The position numbers and the translations under genes were made by a program. Of a DNA stretch of 41,504 bases, positions 6,844 to 16,497 are shown piece after piece. The DNA lies in the NCBI GenBank assembly GCA_905235835.1, contig CAJONQ010000016.1, forward strand, positions 1 to 41,504, read 5' to 3'. Numbering within the stretch: the stretch's first letter is position 1; each line of letters begins with the position of its first letter. The stretch comes from an uncultured Prevotella sp. Its GTDB lineage: Bacteria; Bacteroidota; Bacteroidia; Bacteroidales; Bacteroidaceae. The notes under the pieces were generated by a model. The model did not search any database, was not told the origin of the DNA, and saw nothing but the letters and a program-made list of their open reading frames with translations.

Positions 6844-7701
6844 TTATTCTTTACTTTTCGCTTCATTCCACAAAGCATCCATTTCCTCCAAGGTCATTTC
6901 CGTCAACGGTTTTCCCACCTTGATACTATGTTGCTCTATATAATTGAATCGACGGATAAACTTCTGATTGGTCTCTTCTATGGCATTGTCAGGATTCAGG
7001 TGATACAGACGAGCCGCATTAATCACGGCAAAAAGGAAGTCACCCAGTTCCTGCTCTGACCGTTTCTTGTCCTCTCGTTTCAACTCCACTTCTAATTCCT
7101 CCAGCTCCTCACGCACTTTCGACCATACATCTTGTTTGTCCTCCCAGTCAAACCCCACATGACGAGCCTTGTCTTGTATGCGGTATGCCTTGATGACAGA
7201 AGGGAGTGCTGCCGGAACTCCACCCAGTACACTTTTGTTGCCGTCCTTCTCTTTTTGCTTAATCTGCTCCCAGTTGTCGAGTACCTGTTCCACATTTTTC
7301 GCATCCGAGAACTCACTCTTCCCAGCATCCTCACCATAGGGTAATGGCTTAGGATTAGGAGCACCTACCTGAGAAGGATGATACACATGCGGGTGACGGA
7401 ATATCAGTTTATCAACCAGACGATTACAAACATCCGCTATATCAAACTGTTGCTTCTCTTCACCAATTCTCGCATAGAAGCCGATATGTAGTAACACATC
7501 CCCTAACTCCTTACAAATCTCTGCCGTCTCATCCTTCATCAAGGCATCACACAGCTCATAGGTCTCCTCTATCGTATTAGGGCGCAAGCTCTCATTGGTC
7601 TGCTTCTTATCCCAAGGACATTTCTCCCTCAGGGTATCCAGCACGTCAAGCATTCGCCCAAAGGCTGCCATCTTTTCTTCTTTAGTATGCATCCGTTCCA
7701 T
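6844..7701 (-). CDS. mazG: Nucleoside triphosphate pyrophosphohydrolase MazG
   Basis: This enzyme hydrolyses (d)NTPs to monophosphates and pyrophosphate as a housecleaning and stringent-response modulator. From the ATG at 7701 it has 285 residues and two MazG domains, each with the metal-binding pattern E-x-x-E...E-x-x-D: NTIEETYELCDAL with ICKELGDVLLHIGF in the first, EELEELEVEL with EQELGDFLFAVIN in the second. An in-frame upstream start (7794) is rejected because it would run through the promoter at 7710-7741. The gene heads an operon with the lipocalin-like gene and rnz. Confidence 0.93.
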   Translation of the reverse strand: MERMHTKEEKMAAFGRMLDVLDTLREKCPWDKKQTNESLRPNTIEETYELCDALMKDETAEICKELGDVLLHIGFYARIGEEKQQFDIADVCNRLVDKLIFRHPHVYHPSQVGAPNPKPLPYGEDAGKSEFSDAKNVEQVLDNWEQIKQKEKDGNKSVLGGVPAALPSVIKAYRIQDKARHVGFDWEDKQDVWSKVREELEELEVELKREDKKRSEQELGDFLFAVINAARLYHLNPDNAIEETNQKFIRRFNYIEQHSIKVGKPLTEMTLEEMDALWNEAKSKE

Positions 7702-7709
7702 AATCTTTG

Positions 7710-7741
7710 CAAAAGTACAAAATAAAAACGAAACCACCAAA
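7710..7741 (-). promoter_or_regulatory. mazG promoter
   Basis: On the minus strand TTTG (7741-7738) and TACTTTTG (7717-7710) are 20 bp apart. The mazG ATG at 7701 lies only 8 bp beyond the -7 element, so the message would be leaderless or nearly so. Confidence 0.7.
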
Positions 7742-7754
7742 TTTCTACAAGCTA

Positions 7755-7786
7755 TTTGGCAGTTTCGTTTTTTTTGCTTACCTTTG
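7755..7786 (+). promoter_or_regulatory. valS promoter
   Basis: TTTG (7755-7758) and TACCTTTG (7779-7786) are 20 bp apart. The -33 element of the divergent mazG promoter ends at 7741, so the two -33 boxes are only 13 bp apart and polymerases could compete for the site. Confidence 0.72.
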
Positions 7787-7807
7787 CACGTCATTATTAA
7801 ATAAGTT

Positions 7808-10516
7808 ATGGAACTAGCAAGTAAATACGATCCGAAAGAGGTCGAATCGAAATGGTATCAGTACTGGCTGGACAATAAGTTGTTCGCCAGCAAACCCGAT
7901 GGACGTGAGCCTTATACAATTGTCATCCCACCGCCCAATGTGACAGGTGTACTCCACATGGGACACATGTTAAACAATACAATCCAGGATATTCTGGTGC
8001 GCCGTGCCCGTATGGAAGGGAAGAACGCCTGCTGGGTACCTGGTACAGACCATGCCTCTATCGCCACAGAGGCTAAGGTGGTGAAGAAACTGGCTGAACA
8101 GGGTATTAAGAAACATGACCTTACCCGTGAGGAGTTTCTGAAACATGCCTGGGACTGGACAGATGAACACGGTGGTATCATTCTGAAGCAATTACGTCGC
8201 TTAGGAGCGTCCTGCGATTGGGACCGTACCGCTTTCACCATGGATGAGAAGCGCTCGAAGAGTGTCATCAAGGTTTTCGTTGACCTCTACAACAAAGGAC
8301 TGATCTATCGTGGTCTGCGCATGGTCAATTGGGATCCAAAGGCACTGACAGCCTTATCTACAGAGGAGGTTATCTATCGTGAGGAGAAGAGTCATCTTTT
8401 CCATTTGAAATATTATGTAGATGGTCTAGAGAGCCTTGATAATCAGGAGGAATTAGAACAAGCAGGAAACATCATTCACAAGGATGCCAAAGGCTATTAT
8501 GCCGTCGTTGCCACCACTCGTCCTGAGACCATTATGGGCGATACCGCCATGTGTATCAACCCCAAAGATCCGAAGAACCAGTGGTTGAAGGGACGTAAGG
8601 TCATCGTTCCACTGGTAAACCGTGTGATTCCTGTGATTGAGGACCGTTACGTGGATATTGAGTTCGGTACAGGTTGCTTGAAGGTGACCCCTGCCCACGA
8701 CACCAATGACTATATGTTGGGAAAGACCCACAACCTGGAGACGATTGATATCTTCAATGCTGACGGAACCATCTCTGAGCAGTCACCATTGTATGTCGGT
8801 ATGGACCGTTTCGACTGCCGTAAGCAAATCGCCAAGGACTTACAAGAGGCAGGACTGATGGAACGCATCGAGGACTACACTAATAAGGTTGGCTACTCAG
8901 AGCGTAATCCTGATACGGCTATCGAGCCACGTCTGTCTCTGCAGTGGTTCTTGAAGATGAAGCATTTTGCCGATATCGCACTACCCCCTGTCATGAGCGA
9001 CGACATTAAGTTCTATCCCACCAAATACAAGACTACCTACAAAAACTGGTTGGAGAACATCCAGGACTGGTGTATCTCCCGTCAACTCTGGTGGGGGCAC
9101 CGCATTCCTGCTTATTATTATAATGAGGAAGGTGACTTCGTGGTAGCAGAGACTCGTGAGCAAGCGCTTGCTCTTGCCAAGCAGAAAAATCCGGCAGTAA
9201 CGGACGCTGACCTGAAGCAAGACGAGGATGCCCTGGACACTTGGTTCTCCTCTTGGTTGTGGCCTATATCTCTCTTTGATGGTATCAATAATCCTAAGAG
9301 TGAGGAACTTGCCTACTACTACCCCACCTCTGACCTTGTTACAGGTCCGGACATCATCTTTTTCTGGGTGGCTCGTATGATCATGGCTGGATATGAGTAT
9401 GTTGGTAAGATGCCTTTCAAACACGTGTACTTTACAGGTATCGTCCGTGACAAACTGGGACGTAAGATGTCCAAGTCACTGGGCAACTCTCCCGATCCCA
9501 TCGAACTGATTGAGAAGTTTGGTGCTGACGGTGTGCGCATGGGTATGATGCTATCCGCCCCCGCTGGTAATGACATCCTCTTCGACGAGAGTCTGTGTGA
9601 GCAAGGTCGTAACTTCAATAATAAGATATGGAATGCCTTCCGTCTTGTCAAAGGATGGCAGGTTGCTGATATCGAGCAGACAGAGGCGAGCAAGATTGCT
9701 GTGGCATGGTTTGAGGCGAAACTCAAACTTGTCAACGAGGAGTTGCAGGACCTGTTCTCTAAATATCGTATCTCCGAGGCGCTGATGGCTGTCTACAAGC
9801 TTTTCTGGGACGAGTTCTCCAGTTGGTATCTGGAGATGGTGAAGCCTGCCTATATCAATGGTGAGGCACAACCTATCGACAAGGCGACTTATGATGCAAC
9901 CTTGCGTTTCTTCGATATTCTATTGAAAATGCTGCACCCCTTCATGCCATTCATCACGGAGGAGTTGTGGCAGGCACTCTATGAGCGTAAGGCTGGTGAG
10001 AGCATCATGCGTGAGAGTCTGAAACTCGATGCACCTATCGCTGCCGAGAAAAAACTTGCCGATGATATTGAGCAGGTGAAGCAGATTGTCAGTGGGGTCC
10101 GTATGGTACGCAACCAGAAGAACATCGCACCTAAAGAAGCACTGGAGTTGCAGGCAGTTACCGCCAACCATTACGATACTTATACCGCCGCTATTATGAA
10201 GATGGCGAATGTAAATGTGATCAATGTGGTGAGTGAGAAAGATGCTACAGCTTCTGCTTTCATGGTAGGTACTGACGAGTTTGCTGTTCCTCTGGGTAAC
10301 ATGATAGACATTGATGCTGAAATCGAGAAACAGGAGGCACAGCTGAAACACCTTGAAGGTTTCCTTGCTGGTGTGATGAAGAAGCTCTCCAATGAGCGTT
10401 TCGTAGCCAATGCACCAGAGGCTGTTGTAGCTTTGGAGCGCAAGAAGCAGAGTGACTCCGAGGAGAAGATTGCAGCCCTCAAAGAAAGTCTCGCCGCACT
10501 TCGTGCACAGAAATAA
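7808..10516 (+). CDS. valS: Valyl-tRNA synthetase
   Basis: This class Ia synthetase charges tRNA-Val. The 902-residue product carries the HIGH-type signature His50-Met-Gly-His53 in [14 protein letters not shown], the editing (CP1) domain with [13 protein letters not shown], and KMSKS at residues 553-557 ([14 protein letters not shown]). A C-terminal coiled-coil tRNA-binding arm follows ([22 protein letters not shown]...), typical of ValRS. The start fits the promoter at 7755-7786. The stop is followed after a single base by the ATG of an rRNA methyltransferase gene, so the two are probably translated together. Confidence 0.98.
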   Translation: MELASKYDPKEVESKWYQYWLDNKLFASKPDGREPYTIVIPPPNVTGVLHMGHMLNNTIQDILVRRARMEGKNACWVPGTDHASIATEAKVVKKLAEQGIKKHDLTREEFLKHAWDWTDEHGGIILKQLRRLGASCDWDRTAFTMDEKRSKSVIKVFVDLYNKGLIYRGLRMVNWDPKALTALSTEEVIYREEKSHLFHLKYYVDGLESLDNQEELEQAGNIIHKDAKGYYAVVATTRPETIMGDTAMCINPKDPKNQWLKGRKVIVPLVNRVIPVIEDRYVDIEFGTGCLKVTPAHDTNDYMLGKTHNLETIDIFNADGTISEQSPLYVGMDRFDCRKQIAKDLQEAGLMERIEDYTNKVGYSERNPDTAIEPRLSLQWFLKMKHFADIALPPVMSDDIKFYPTKYKTTYKNWLENIQDWCISRQLWWGHRIPAYYYNEEGDFVVAETREQALALAKQKNPAVTDADLKQDEDALDTWFSSWLWPISLFDGINNPKSEELAYYYPTSDLVTGPDIIFFWVARMIMAGYEYVGKMPFKHVYFTGIVRDKLGRKMSKSLGNSPDPIELIEKFGADGVRMGMMLSAPAGNDILFDESLCEQGRNFNNKIWNAFRLVKGWQVADIEQTEASKIAVAWFEAKLKLVNEELQDLFSKYRISEALMAVYKLFWDEFSSWYLEMVKPAYINGEAQPIDKATYDATLRFFDILLKMLHPFMPFITEELWQALYERKAGESIMRESLKLDAPIAAEKKLADDIEQVKQIVSGVRMVRNQKNIAPKEALELQAVTANHYDTYTAAIMKMANVNVINVVSEKDATASAFMVGTDEFAVPLGNMIDIDAEIEKQEAQLKHLEGFLAGVMKKLSNERFVANAPEAVVALERKKQSDSEEKIAALKESLAALRAQK

Positions 10517-10517
10517 G

Positions 10518-11318
10518 ATGCCAATCATTGAGATTGCAGAACTCACCCATCCTGGCGTAGAGGTGTTTAGTACACTGACAGAGGCACAACTGCGTAACAG
10601 GATAGAACCCGAGAAGGGCATCTTCATCGTGGAGAGTCCGAAAGTGATTCGGGTGGCACTTGAGGCAGGCTATCTACCTGTAGCACTACTCTGCGAACGA
10701 AGACACATCGAGGGAGATGCCGCAGACATCATAAAACGGTGTGGTGATATACCGGTATATACCGGCAGTCGTGAACTATTAGCCCGTCTGACGGGCTATA
10801 CTCTCACCAGGGGAGTACTCTGTGCTATGCAGCGTCCTACTCCGAAAAGTGTGGAATCCATCTGCAAAGACGCACGACGCATCGTGGTGATAGACGGTGT
10901 GGTGGATACCACCAACATCGGTGCCATCTTCCGCTCAGCAGCAGCATTGGGCATTGATGCGGTCCTACTGACAACCAACTCATGTGACCCATTAAACCGC
11001 AGGGCGGTGAGAGTATCGATGGGGTCTGTGTTCCTCGTCCCCTGGACATGGATAGAAGGCGATATCAGCCAACTGCACGCGATGGGATTCAAGACATTAG
11101 CAATGGCACTAACAGACAACTCACTCCCACTCGACTCACCTATTTTGAAGCAAGAGGAGCGATTGGCAATCATCATGGGGACGGAGGGTGACGGACTGCC
11201 AAAAGAAACTATCGCAAAAGCAGACTATGTGGTAAGGATTCCTATGGCACATGGTGTGGACTCCCTGAATGTGGCTGCCGCATCAGCCATCGCTTTTTGG
11301 GAATTAGTGAGGAAATAA
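10518..11318 (+). CDS. SpoU/TrmH-family RNA 2'-O-methyltransferase
   Basis: This SPOUT-class enzyme methylates ribose in tRNA or rRNA using SAM. The 266-residue product shows the three family motifs: VVDTTNIGAIFRSAAALGID, then IIMGTEGDGLPKE, then IPMAHGVDSLNVAAASAIAFWEL. The N-terminal part (about residues 15-95) is a substrate-binding L30e-like extension. The ATG at 10518, one base after the valS stop, is chosen over an in-frame start inside valS. The exact target nucleotide cannot be deduced. It lies 18 bp before prfA. Confidence 0.93.
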   Translation: MPIIEIAELTHPGVEVFSTLTEAQLRNRIEPEKGIFIVESPKVIRVALEAGYLPVALLCERRHIEGDAADIIKRCGDIPVYTGSRELLARLTGYTLTRGVLCAMQRPTPKSVESICKDARRIVVIDGVVDTTNIGAIFRSAAALGIDAVLLTTNSCDPLNRRAVRVSMGSVFLVPWTWIEGDISQLHAMGFKTLAMALTDNSLPLDSPILKQEERLAIIMGTEGDGLPKETIAKADYVVRIPMAHGVDSLNVAAASAIAFWELVRK

Positions 11319-11336
11319 ATATGTATAAACTTGAAT

Positions 11337-12446
11337 ATGGAGAATAACAGTATACTACAAAAACTCGACGGACTGGAGGCTCGCTTTGAGGAGGTATCGA
11401 CCTTGATTACTGACCCCAGCGTGATAGCTGACCAGAACCGATTCGTGAAACTCACGAAGGAATATAAGGACTTGGGGGACATCATGGATGCCCGCAAGCG
11501 CTATATCGCCTGTCTGAACAGTATCAAGGAGGCTAAGGACATCCTCGCCAATGAGGATGATGCCGAGATGAAAGAGATGGCGCGTGAGGAACTTGCCGAG
11601 AACGAGGCTTTGCAGCCCAAACTGGAGGAGGAAATCAAAATCGCCCTGATTCCGAAAGACCCTGAGGATGCGAAGAACGTACAGATGGAGATTCGTGCAG
11701 GAACAGGTGGTGACGAGGCTTGTCTGTTTGCCGGTGACCTGTTCAAGATGTACAAGAGTTTCTGCGACGCTAAGGGCTGGCAACTCGCTATCACCAGTGT
11801 GTCGGAGGGCGCTGTGGGCGGATATAAGGAAATCGACTTTGCCGTCTCTGGCGCTGATGTCTACGGTACACTGAAATATGAGTCGGGTGTTCATCGTGTA
11901 CAGCGGGTGCCTGCCACTGAGACACAGGGTCGTATGCACACCTCTGCCGCTACCGTTGCCGTATTGCCCGAGGCGGATAAGTTTGAGGTACATATCAACG
12001 AGGGCGAAATCAAGTGGGACACTTTCCGAAGCAGTGGCGCTGGTGGTCAGAACGTCAACAAGGTAGAGTCTGGCGTCCGTCTGCGTTATATGTGGAAGAA
12101 CCCCAACACGGGCGAGACAGAGGAGATCCTCATCGAGTGTACCGAGACACGTGACCAGCCAAAGAACAAGGAGCGTGCTCTCTCGCGCCTGTACACTTTT
12201 ATATATGATAAGGAACACCAGAAATACATGGACGATATCGCTTCACGTCGTAAGACCCTCGTCTCCACGGGTGACCGCTCTGCGAAGATCCGTACCTATA
12301 ACTTCCCGCAAGGTCGTGTAACGGACCACCGTATCGGCTATACCACCCATGACTTGCAAGGTTTCCTCGGTGGTGACATTCAGCCTATGATTGATGCCCT
12401 CACCGTTGCCGAGAACGCAGAACGAATGAAAGAGTCAGAATTATAA
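11337..12446 (+). CDS. prfA: Peptide chain release factor 1
   Basis: RF1 terminates translation at UAA and UAG. The 369-residue product has the GGQ catalytic motif ([12 protein letters not shown], Gly236-Gly237-Gln238), the conserved [18 protein letters not shown] and [21 protein letters not shown] segments, and the downstream [16 protein letters not shown]. No RF2-type internal frameshift is present. The ATG at 11337 is used; a TTG two codons upstream is an alternative. It is followed after 4 bp by pyrF, continuing the valS gene cluster. Confidence 0.97.
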   Translation: MENNSILQKLDGLEARFEEVSTLITDPSVIADQNRFVKLTKEYKDLGDIMDARKRYIACLNSIKEAKDILANEDDAEMKEMAREELAENEALQPKLEEEIKIALIPKDPEDAKNVQMEIRAGTGGDEACLFAGDLFKMYKSFCDAKGWQLAITSVSEGAVGGYKEIDFAVSGADVYGTLKYESGVHRVQRVPATETQGRMHTSAATVAVLPEADKFEVHINEGEIKWDTFRSSGAGGQNVNKVESGVRLRYMWKNPNTGETEEILIECTETRDQPKNKERALSRLYTFIYDKEHQKYMDDIASRRKTLVSTGDRSAKIRTYNFPQGRVTDHRIGYTTHDLQGFLGGDIQPMIDALTVAENAERMKESEL

Positions 12447-12450
12447 GATT

Positions 12451-13305
12451 ATGAATAGACAAGAACTGATACAACAAATCAAGGAGAAACAGTCGTTTCT
12501 CTGCGTGGGTCTCGATACAGACCTGAACAAGATTCCACAGTGCATCATCGACGAGGCAAAGGAGAAGGACGGTGAAGAGTATATCTTCCGCGCCCTTTGT
12601 GAGTTCAATGCCCTCATCATCGATGCCACGGCACCCTATTGTGTCGCTTACAAACCCAACCTTGCTTTCTACGAGGCATACGGTGTAGACGGCATCCTTG
12701 CCTTCGAGGCAACCATCGACTATCTGAAGGAGGAATATCCCAACCACTTCATCATCGCTGACGCCAAGCGTGGGGATATCGGTAATACGTCCAAGATGTA
12801 TGCCAAGACCTTCTTTGAGCAGTACGACGTTGATGCCTTGACGGTGGCACCCTATATGGGTGAGGACTCCGTAACCCCCTTCCTCGGCTATCATGACAAG
12901 TGGGTTATCCTGCTCGCTTTAACCAGTAATAAGGGTTCATACGATTTCCAGTTGACAGAGGACAAAAACGGTGTCCGCTTGTTTGAGAAAGTGCTGAAGC
13001 AAAGTCAGCAGTGGGGCAATGATGAGAATATGATGTATGTCGTCGGAGCCACACAGGGTCGTATGTTCGAGGATATCCGCAAGGTAGCCCCTACCCACTT
13101 CCTGCTCGTACCTGGCGTCGGTGCACAAGGTGGCAGTCTACAGGAGGTATGCCAATATGGTATGACAAAAGACTGCGGATTGCTCGTCAACTCCTCACGC
13201 GGCATCATCTATGCCAGCAATGGAGAAGACTTTGCCGAGGTTGCCGCTCAGAAGGCAAAGGAACTGCAAGAGCAGATGGCAGAAGAAATAAAGAAAAGAA
13301 TGTAA
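12451..13305 (+). CDS. pyrF: Orotidine 5'-phosphate decarboxylase
   Basis: This enzyme catalyses the last step of UMP synthesis, OMP to UMP. The 284-residue length fits the longer, type 2 PyrF family. The catalytic Asp104-x-Lys106 lies in [31 protein letters not shown] at the N-terminus and [11 protein letters not shown] near the phosphate site agree. The gene begins 4 bp after prfA. Its stop codon is part of an 18-bp perfect palindrome (13302-13319), and an intrinsic terminator for it lies inside the convergent mtgA gene. Confidence 0.96.
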   Translation: MNRQELIQQIKEKQSFLCVGLDTDLNKIPQCIIDEAKEKDGEEYIFRALCEFNALIIDATAPYCVAYKPNLAFYEAYGVDGILAFEATIDYLKEEYPNHFIIADAKRGDIGNTSKMYAKTFFEQYDVDALTVAPYMGEDSVTPFLGYHDKWVILLALTSNKGSYDFQLTEDKNGVRLFEKVLKQSQQWGNDENMMYVVGATQGRMFEDIRKVAPTHFLLVPGVGAQGGSLQEVCQYGMTKDCGLLVNSSRGIIYASNGEDFAEVAAQKAKELQEQMAEEIKKRM

Positions 13306-13319
13306 GAAACGTTTCTTAC
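13302..13319. repeat. 18-bp perfect palindrome spanning two convergent stop codons
   Basis: GTAAGAAACGTTTCTTAC is its own reverse complement. It contains the TAA of pyrF (13303-13305, + strand) and the TAA of mtgA (13318-13316, minus strand). It may assist termination or simply reflect shared stop-codon space. Confidence 0.8.
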
Positions 13320-14008
13320 GGTAATGGTTTTACAAAGCGCATCTCATGGAGGATGCGCTTTTGTCTTTTTAAGACATAAGCACTGGGCTTAGCGGAATTA
13401 TAACGCAAAGGATTAGGCAGCGTAGCAGCTATCAACGCACACTCCGCACTGGTCAGTTGGGAGGCGGTCTTGTGGAAATGCCATTCCGCCACAGCATCTA
13501 CACCATAGATGCCATCTCCCATCTCAATGGAGTTCAGGTAGACTTCCATGATACGTTGCTTCGACCACATGAATTCTATTAATGCCGTGAAATACACCTC
13601 AAACCCCTTACGCAACCAGGAGCGACCAGGCCACAGGAACACATTCTTCGCTGTCTGTTGAGAGATCGTTGAGGCTCCGAGTTTCCGCTTCTCCGGATGT
13701 TTGAGATTACGGATAGCGGCATGCTCTATCGCCTTATAATCGAATCCATGATGATCTAAGAAACGGGCATCCTCACTTCCCATGACAGCAAGTGACATGG
13801 ACGGAGCAATATTCTCATAGGGTACCCAATGGTGATGCAACGTCAACTCCTTATCCTGAGAAGCCTGTTGACCCAAACGGATGAACATCAAGGGGGTAAA
13901 CCACACTGGCACCCAACGTAATACTACAACAGAAAGAATAGTGGAGGCAAAGAATGCCACCACTATCCACATAAGGGTTTTCTTAATGAAACGGATAATG
14001 CGCTTCAC
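13316..14008 (-). CDS. mtgA: Monofunctional peptidoglycan transglycosylase
   Basis: This GT51 glycosyltransferase polymerises lipid II into glycan strands at the inner membrane. The 230-residue product has an N-terminal membrane anchor (about residues 11-31) and then the catalytic domain: MGSEDARFLDHHGFD with catalytic Glu79, GASTISQQTAKNVFL, and EVYLNSIEMGDGIYG. No transpeptidase domain follows, which distinguishes it from class A PBPs. It lies 9 bp downstream of the OmpA lipoprotein gene on the same strand, so both may share a transcript. Confidence 0.95.
   Translation of the reverse strand: MKRIIRFIKKTLMWIVVAFFASTILSVVVLRWVPVWFTPLMFIRLGQQASQDKELTLHHHWVPYENIAPSMSLAVMGSEDARFLDHHGFDYKAIEHAAIRNLKHPEKRKLGASTISQQTAKNVFLWPGRSWLRKGFEVYFTALIEFMWSKQRIMEVYLNSIEMGDGIYGVDAVAEWHFHKTASQLTSAECALIAATLPNPLRYNSAKPSAYVLKRQKRILHEMRFVKPLP
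13334..13370 (+). terminator. Intrinsic terminator of the valS-prfA-pyrF cluster
   Basis: AAAGCGCATC (13334-13343) pairs with GATGCGCTTT (13352-13361) around an 8-nt loop, and the 3' side runs into TTTTGTCTTTTT. The hairpin lies within the last codons of mtgA on the opposite strand, so the sequence serves two purposes. Confidence 0.8.
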
Positions 14009-14017
14009 ACTATCTGT

Positions 14018-14689
14018 TTATTGAGCCTTTGCCTGTGCCTCAGCCTTCTGAATCATCTCCTTGCTGGCATACATATAAACCTCTACGCGACGGTTCTGCT
14101 GACGACCAGCAGCAGTAGAGTTGTCGGCAACGGGATTGGTAGAACCCTGACCTTCCACACTCTTAATCTGCTTAGACTGCACACCGCAAGAACGGAGGTA
14201 GTTGTTCACACTGTTGGCACGATTAACTGACAAGGGCTGGTTAACAGCATCACTACCCGTATTATCGGTATGTCCGATAATAGTTACATCACAATCCGTA
14301 TTGGAGTTCAGCACACGGGCAAACTCAGCGAGCGAGTTCTTGGCACTATTGCTCAAGTCTGCCTTACCAGTAGCGAAGAGAATACCTGAGTCAAAAGTCA
14401 CTTTCACCGCATCCAGACCATTGGTGTCCTTCACAGTCTCCACCTGAGCGTTCTGAACCTGCTCAGCAGCCTTCTTTGCCTTATCCATCTTATTACCTAT
14501 GATGGCACCAGCACCAGCACCCACGGCACCACCTACAGCAACACCAACTGCTGTGTTACCAGCAATAGCACCAATAATACCACCTAACAAAGCACCGCCA
14601 CCGGCACCGATACCTGCACCCTTTTGGGTGTTGTTACAAGCGAAGAGCATGCCTACGCAAAGTAACAGGGAAACAATTTTAATTTTCAT
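14018..14689 (-). CDS. OmpA-family lipoprotein with glycine-zipper region
   Basis: The 223-residue product starts with a lipoprotein signal peptide ending at the cysteine of MLFAC. A glycine/alanine-rich zipper follows (about residues 28-72, repeated GAGxGAGxG/IGAIAGNTAVG). The C-terminus is an OmpA peptidoglycan-binding domain: FATGKADLS, IIGHTDNTGSDAVNQPLSVNRA, GQGSTNPVADN and QQNRRVEVYM. It should link the outer membrane to the wall, as Pal/YiaD-like proteins do. An upstream in-frame start (14851) is rejected because it would cross the proS promoter and displace the signal peptide. Confidence 0.92.
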   Translation of the reverse strand: MKIKIVSLLLCVGMLFACNNTQKGAGIGAGGGALLGGIIGAIAGNTAVGVAVGGAVGAGAGAIIGNKMDKAKKAAEQVQNAQVETVKDTNGLDAVKVTFDSGILFATGKADLSNSAKNSLAEFARVLNSNTDCDVTIIGHTDNTGSDAVNQPLSVNRANSVNNYLRSCGVQSKQIKSVEGQGSTNPVADNSTAAGRQQNRRVEVYMYASKEMIQKAEAQAKAQ

Positions 14690-14722
14690 ACTTACATTAA
14701 TTAAATGGTTATAATTTTGTCG

Positions 14723-14730
14723 CAAAGATA
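14723..14730 (-). promoter_or_regulatory. -7 promoter element of the OmpA lipoprotein gene
   Basis: TATCTTTG is read on the minus strand 33 bp upstream of the start codon. No good -33 TTTG was found at 19-21 bp distance, so only half of the promoter is supported. Confidence 0.5.
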
Positions 14731-14774
14731 CAAATAAATTCGGAACATGGTGTTTATAATTCATATTTATTTCG

Positions 14775-14782
14775 TAATTTTG
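14775..14782 (+). promoter_or_regulatory. -7 promoter element of proS
   Basis: TAATTTTG followed by CACC lies 28 bp before the proS start. The -33 region is degenerate (TGTT at the expected distance). Confidence 0.5.
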
Positions 14783-14810
14783 CACCAAATTTTGAAAATT
14801 AAAGAGATTT

Positions 14811-16280
14811 ATGGCAAAAGAACTCAAAGAAATGACCAAAAGAGCTGACAATTATAGTCAGTGGTATAACGACTTGGTAGTGAAGGCTGATCTTGCGGAG
14901 CAATCAGCAGTACGTGGTTGTATGGTCATCAAACCTTATGGCTATGCCATTTGGGAGAAGATGCAGCAGCAACTTGACAAGATGTTCAAGGAGACAGGTG
15001 CTCAGAACGCCTATTTCCCTCTACTCATCCCGAAGTCATTCCTCAGCCGTGAGGCAGAACATGTAGAGGGATTCGCCAAAGAGTGCGCCGTGGTGACCCA
15101 CTATCGCCTCCGTGCCAAGGAGGACAAGAGCGGTGTAGAGGTTGACCCTGCCGCTAAACTGGAAGAGGAACTGATTGTACGTCCTACCTCAGAGACCATT
15201 ATTAAAAATTGGATTCACTCATGGCGTGACCTGCCTCTGATGTGCAACCAGTGGTGTAACGTGATGCGATGGGAAATGCGTACCCGTCCTTTCCTCCGCA
15301 CCTCGGAGTTTCTATGGCAAGAGGGACATACCGCTCATGCCACAAAGGAAGAGGCAGAGCAGGAGGCACAAAAGATGCTGGGAGTATACGCCAAATTTGC
15401 TGAAGAATGGATGGCTGTTCCTGTTTTGCAGGGTGTAAAGAGTGAGACAGAGCGTTTCGCCGGCGCACTCGACACCTATACTATTGAGGCAATGATGCAG
15501 GATGGTAAAGCTTTGCAAAGTGGTACTTCCCATTTCTTAGGACAGAACTTCGCCAAGGCTTTTGAGGTCACCTATTTAAATAAAGAGAACAAGCCTGAAT
15601 ATGTTTGGGCTACATCATGGGGTGTATCAACCCGACTGATTGGTGCCTTGATCATGACTCACTCCGATGATAATGGTCTGGTACTCCCCCCACGTCTTGC
15701 TCCTATTCAGGTAGTTATCATTCCAATTGCCAACAAGCCAGAACAAATGGAGATTGTCAACAAAGAGGTACAACCTATTATAGAAGAGCTCCGTTCCAAG
15801 GGCATTACAGTGAAGTTCGACGACTCAGACAACAAACGTCCAGGCTTTAAGTTCGCTGATTATGAGTTGAAGGGTGTTCCTGTTCGCCTGGTTCTGGGAG
15901 CTCGTGACCTAGAGAACGGTACCATTGAAGTGATGCGCCGTGACACATTGGAGAAAGAGACTCGTCCTGTGGAGGGTATCGCACAATATGTAGAGCAATT
16001 GTTGGAAGATATCCAGAAAAACATCTTCGAGAAGGCGCGCAAATACCGTGACGAGCATGTCTATGAGTGCGACAACTACGAGGAGTTCAAGGAACGTGTG
16101 AAGGACGGTGGATTCTTCCTCTGTCACTGGGACGGCACTGCCGAGACAGAGGCAAAGATCAAAGAGGAGACACAGGCAACTATCCGTTGCGTTCCTTTCG
16201 CCTATGAGCAGACACCCGGTACAGATATGGTAAGTGGTAAACCCGCCAAATATCGTGTTATCATTGCTCGCAGTTATTAA
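14811..16280 (+). CDS. proS: Prolyl-tRNA synthetase (archaeal/eukaryotic type)
   Basis: This class II synthetase charges tRNA-Pro. The 489-residue product lacks the large insertion editing domain of the E. coli-type enzyme and fits the shorter ProS type 3 found in many Bacteroidetes. Class II motifs are visible: motif 2 around [25 protein letters not shown], and motif 3 in the [25 protein letters not shown] region. An anticodon-binding domain follows (PIQVVIIPI, then [26 protein letters not shown]). A ProS-type zinc-binding-like C-terminus ends in tyrosine (RSY). Confidence 0.96.
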   Translation: MAKELKEMTKRADNYSQWYNDLVVKADLAEQSAVRGCMVIKPYGYAIWEKMQQQLDKMFKETGAQNAYFPLLIPKSFLSREAEHVEGFAKECAVVTHYRLRAKEDKSGVEVDPAAKLEEELIVRPTSETIIKNWIHSWRDLPLMCNQWCNVMRWEMRTRPFLRTSEFLWQEGHTAHATKEEAEQEAQKMLGVYAKFAEEWMAVPVLQGVKSETERFAGALDTYTIEAMMQDGKALQSGTSHFLGQNFAKAFEVTYLNKENKPEYVWATSWGVSTRLIGALIMTHSDDNGLVLPPRLAPIQVVIIPIANKPEQMEIVNKEVQPIIEELRSKGITVKFDDSDNKRPGFKFADYELKGVPVRLVLGARDLENGTIEVMRRDTLEKETRPVEGIAQYVEQLLEDIQKNIFEKARKYRDEHVYECDNYEEFKERVKDGGFFLCHWDGTAETEAKIKEETQATIRCVPFAYEQTPGTDMVSGKPAKYRVIIARSY

Positions 16281-16307
16281 TATTGCACGGAAAATCAACG
16301 ATTTACG

Positions 16308-16350
16308 AAAACTTTCGGTCAAAACATTTTGTGGTGACCGAAAGTTTTTG
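16308..16350 (+). terminator. proS terminator overlapping the rpsA promoter
   Basis: AAAACTTTCGGTCA (16308-16321) pairs perfectly over 14 bp with TGACCGAAAGTTTT (16335-16348), with a 13-nt loop and a short T run. The -33 box of the rpsA promoter lies in the loop. Confidence 0.75.
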
Positions 16351-16358
16351 TAATTTTG
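16328..16358 (+). promoter_or_regulatory. rpsA promoter
   Basis: TTTG (16328-16331) and TAATTTTG (16351-16358) are separated by 19 bp. The upstream half of the promoter is inside the terminator hairpin of proS. Confidence 0.68.
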
Positions 16359-16365
16359 CAGCCGT

Positions 16366-16497
16366 TTATGTCCCAAAAGGGGACGATAGGTGCCGGGACA
16401 GGCGCCGACACCTATACATTATTAACCCATTAACACGGTCTGATAAACGTCTGTTCAGACCATGCCCTGACCCTATAGGAGGGGCAACAACATTTAT
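16366..16497 (+). promoter_or_regulatory. Structured 5' leader of rpsA, candidate autoregulatory RNA
   Basis: About 135 nt separate the promoter from the start codon, long for this genome. Possible stems are CCC/GGG around 16372-16382, ATAGGTG (16386-16392) with CACCTAT (16409-16415), and GGTCTGA (16437-16443) with TCAGACC (16455-16461). AGGAGGGG (16477-16484) lies 13 nt before the ATG, too far for a standard Shine-Dalgarno, and can pair with GCCC at about 16464. Ribosomal protein genes are often controlled by such leaders; control by S1 here is inference. Confidence 0.5.

Noticed and set aside
11355..12218. 287-residue open frame antisense to prfA
   Set aside because: It mirrors the RF1 coding frame completely; prfA is unambiguous.
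14690..14851. Longer N-terminus for the OmpA lipoprotein
   Set aside because: It would bury the signal peptide and run across the proS promoter region.
16477..16484. AGGAGGGG as the ordinary ribosome binding site of rpsA
   Set aside because: It is 13 nt from the ATG, beyond the usual 5-9, and can be paired; kept only as part of the leader structure.
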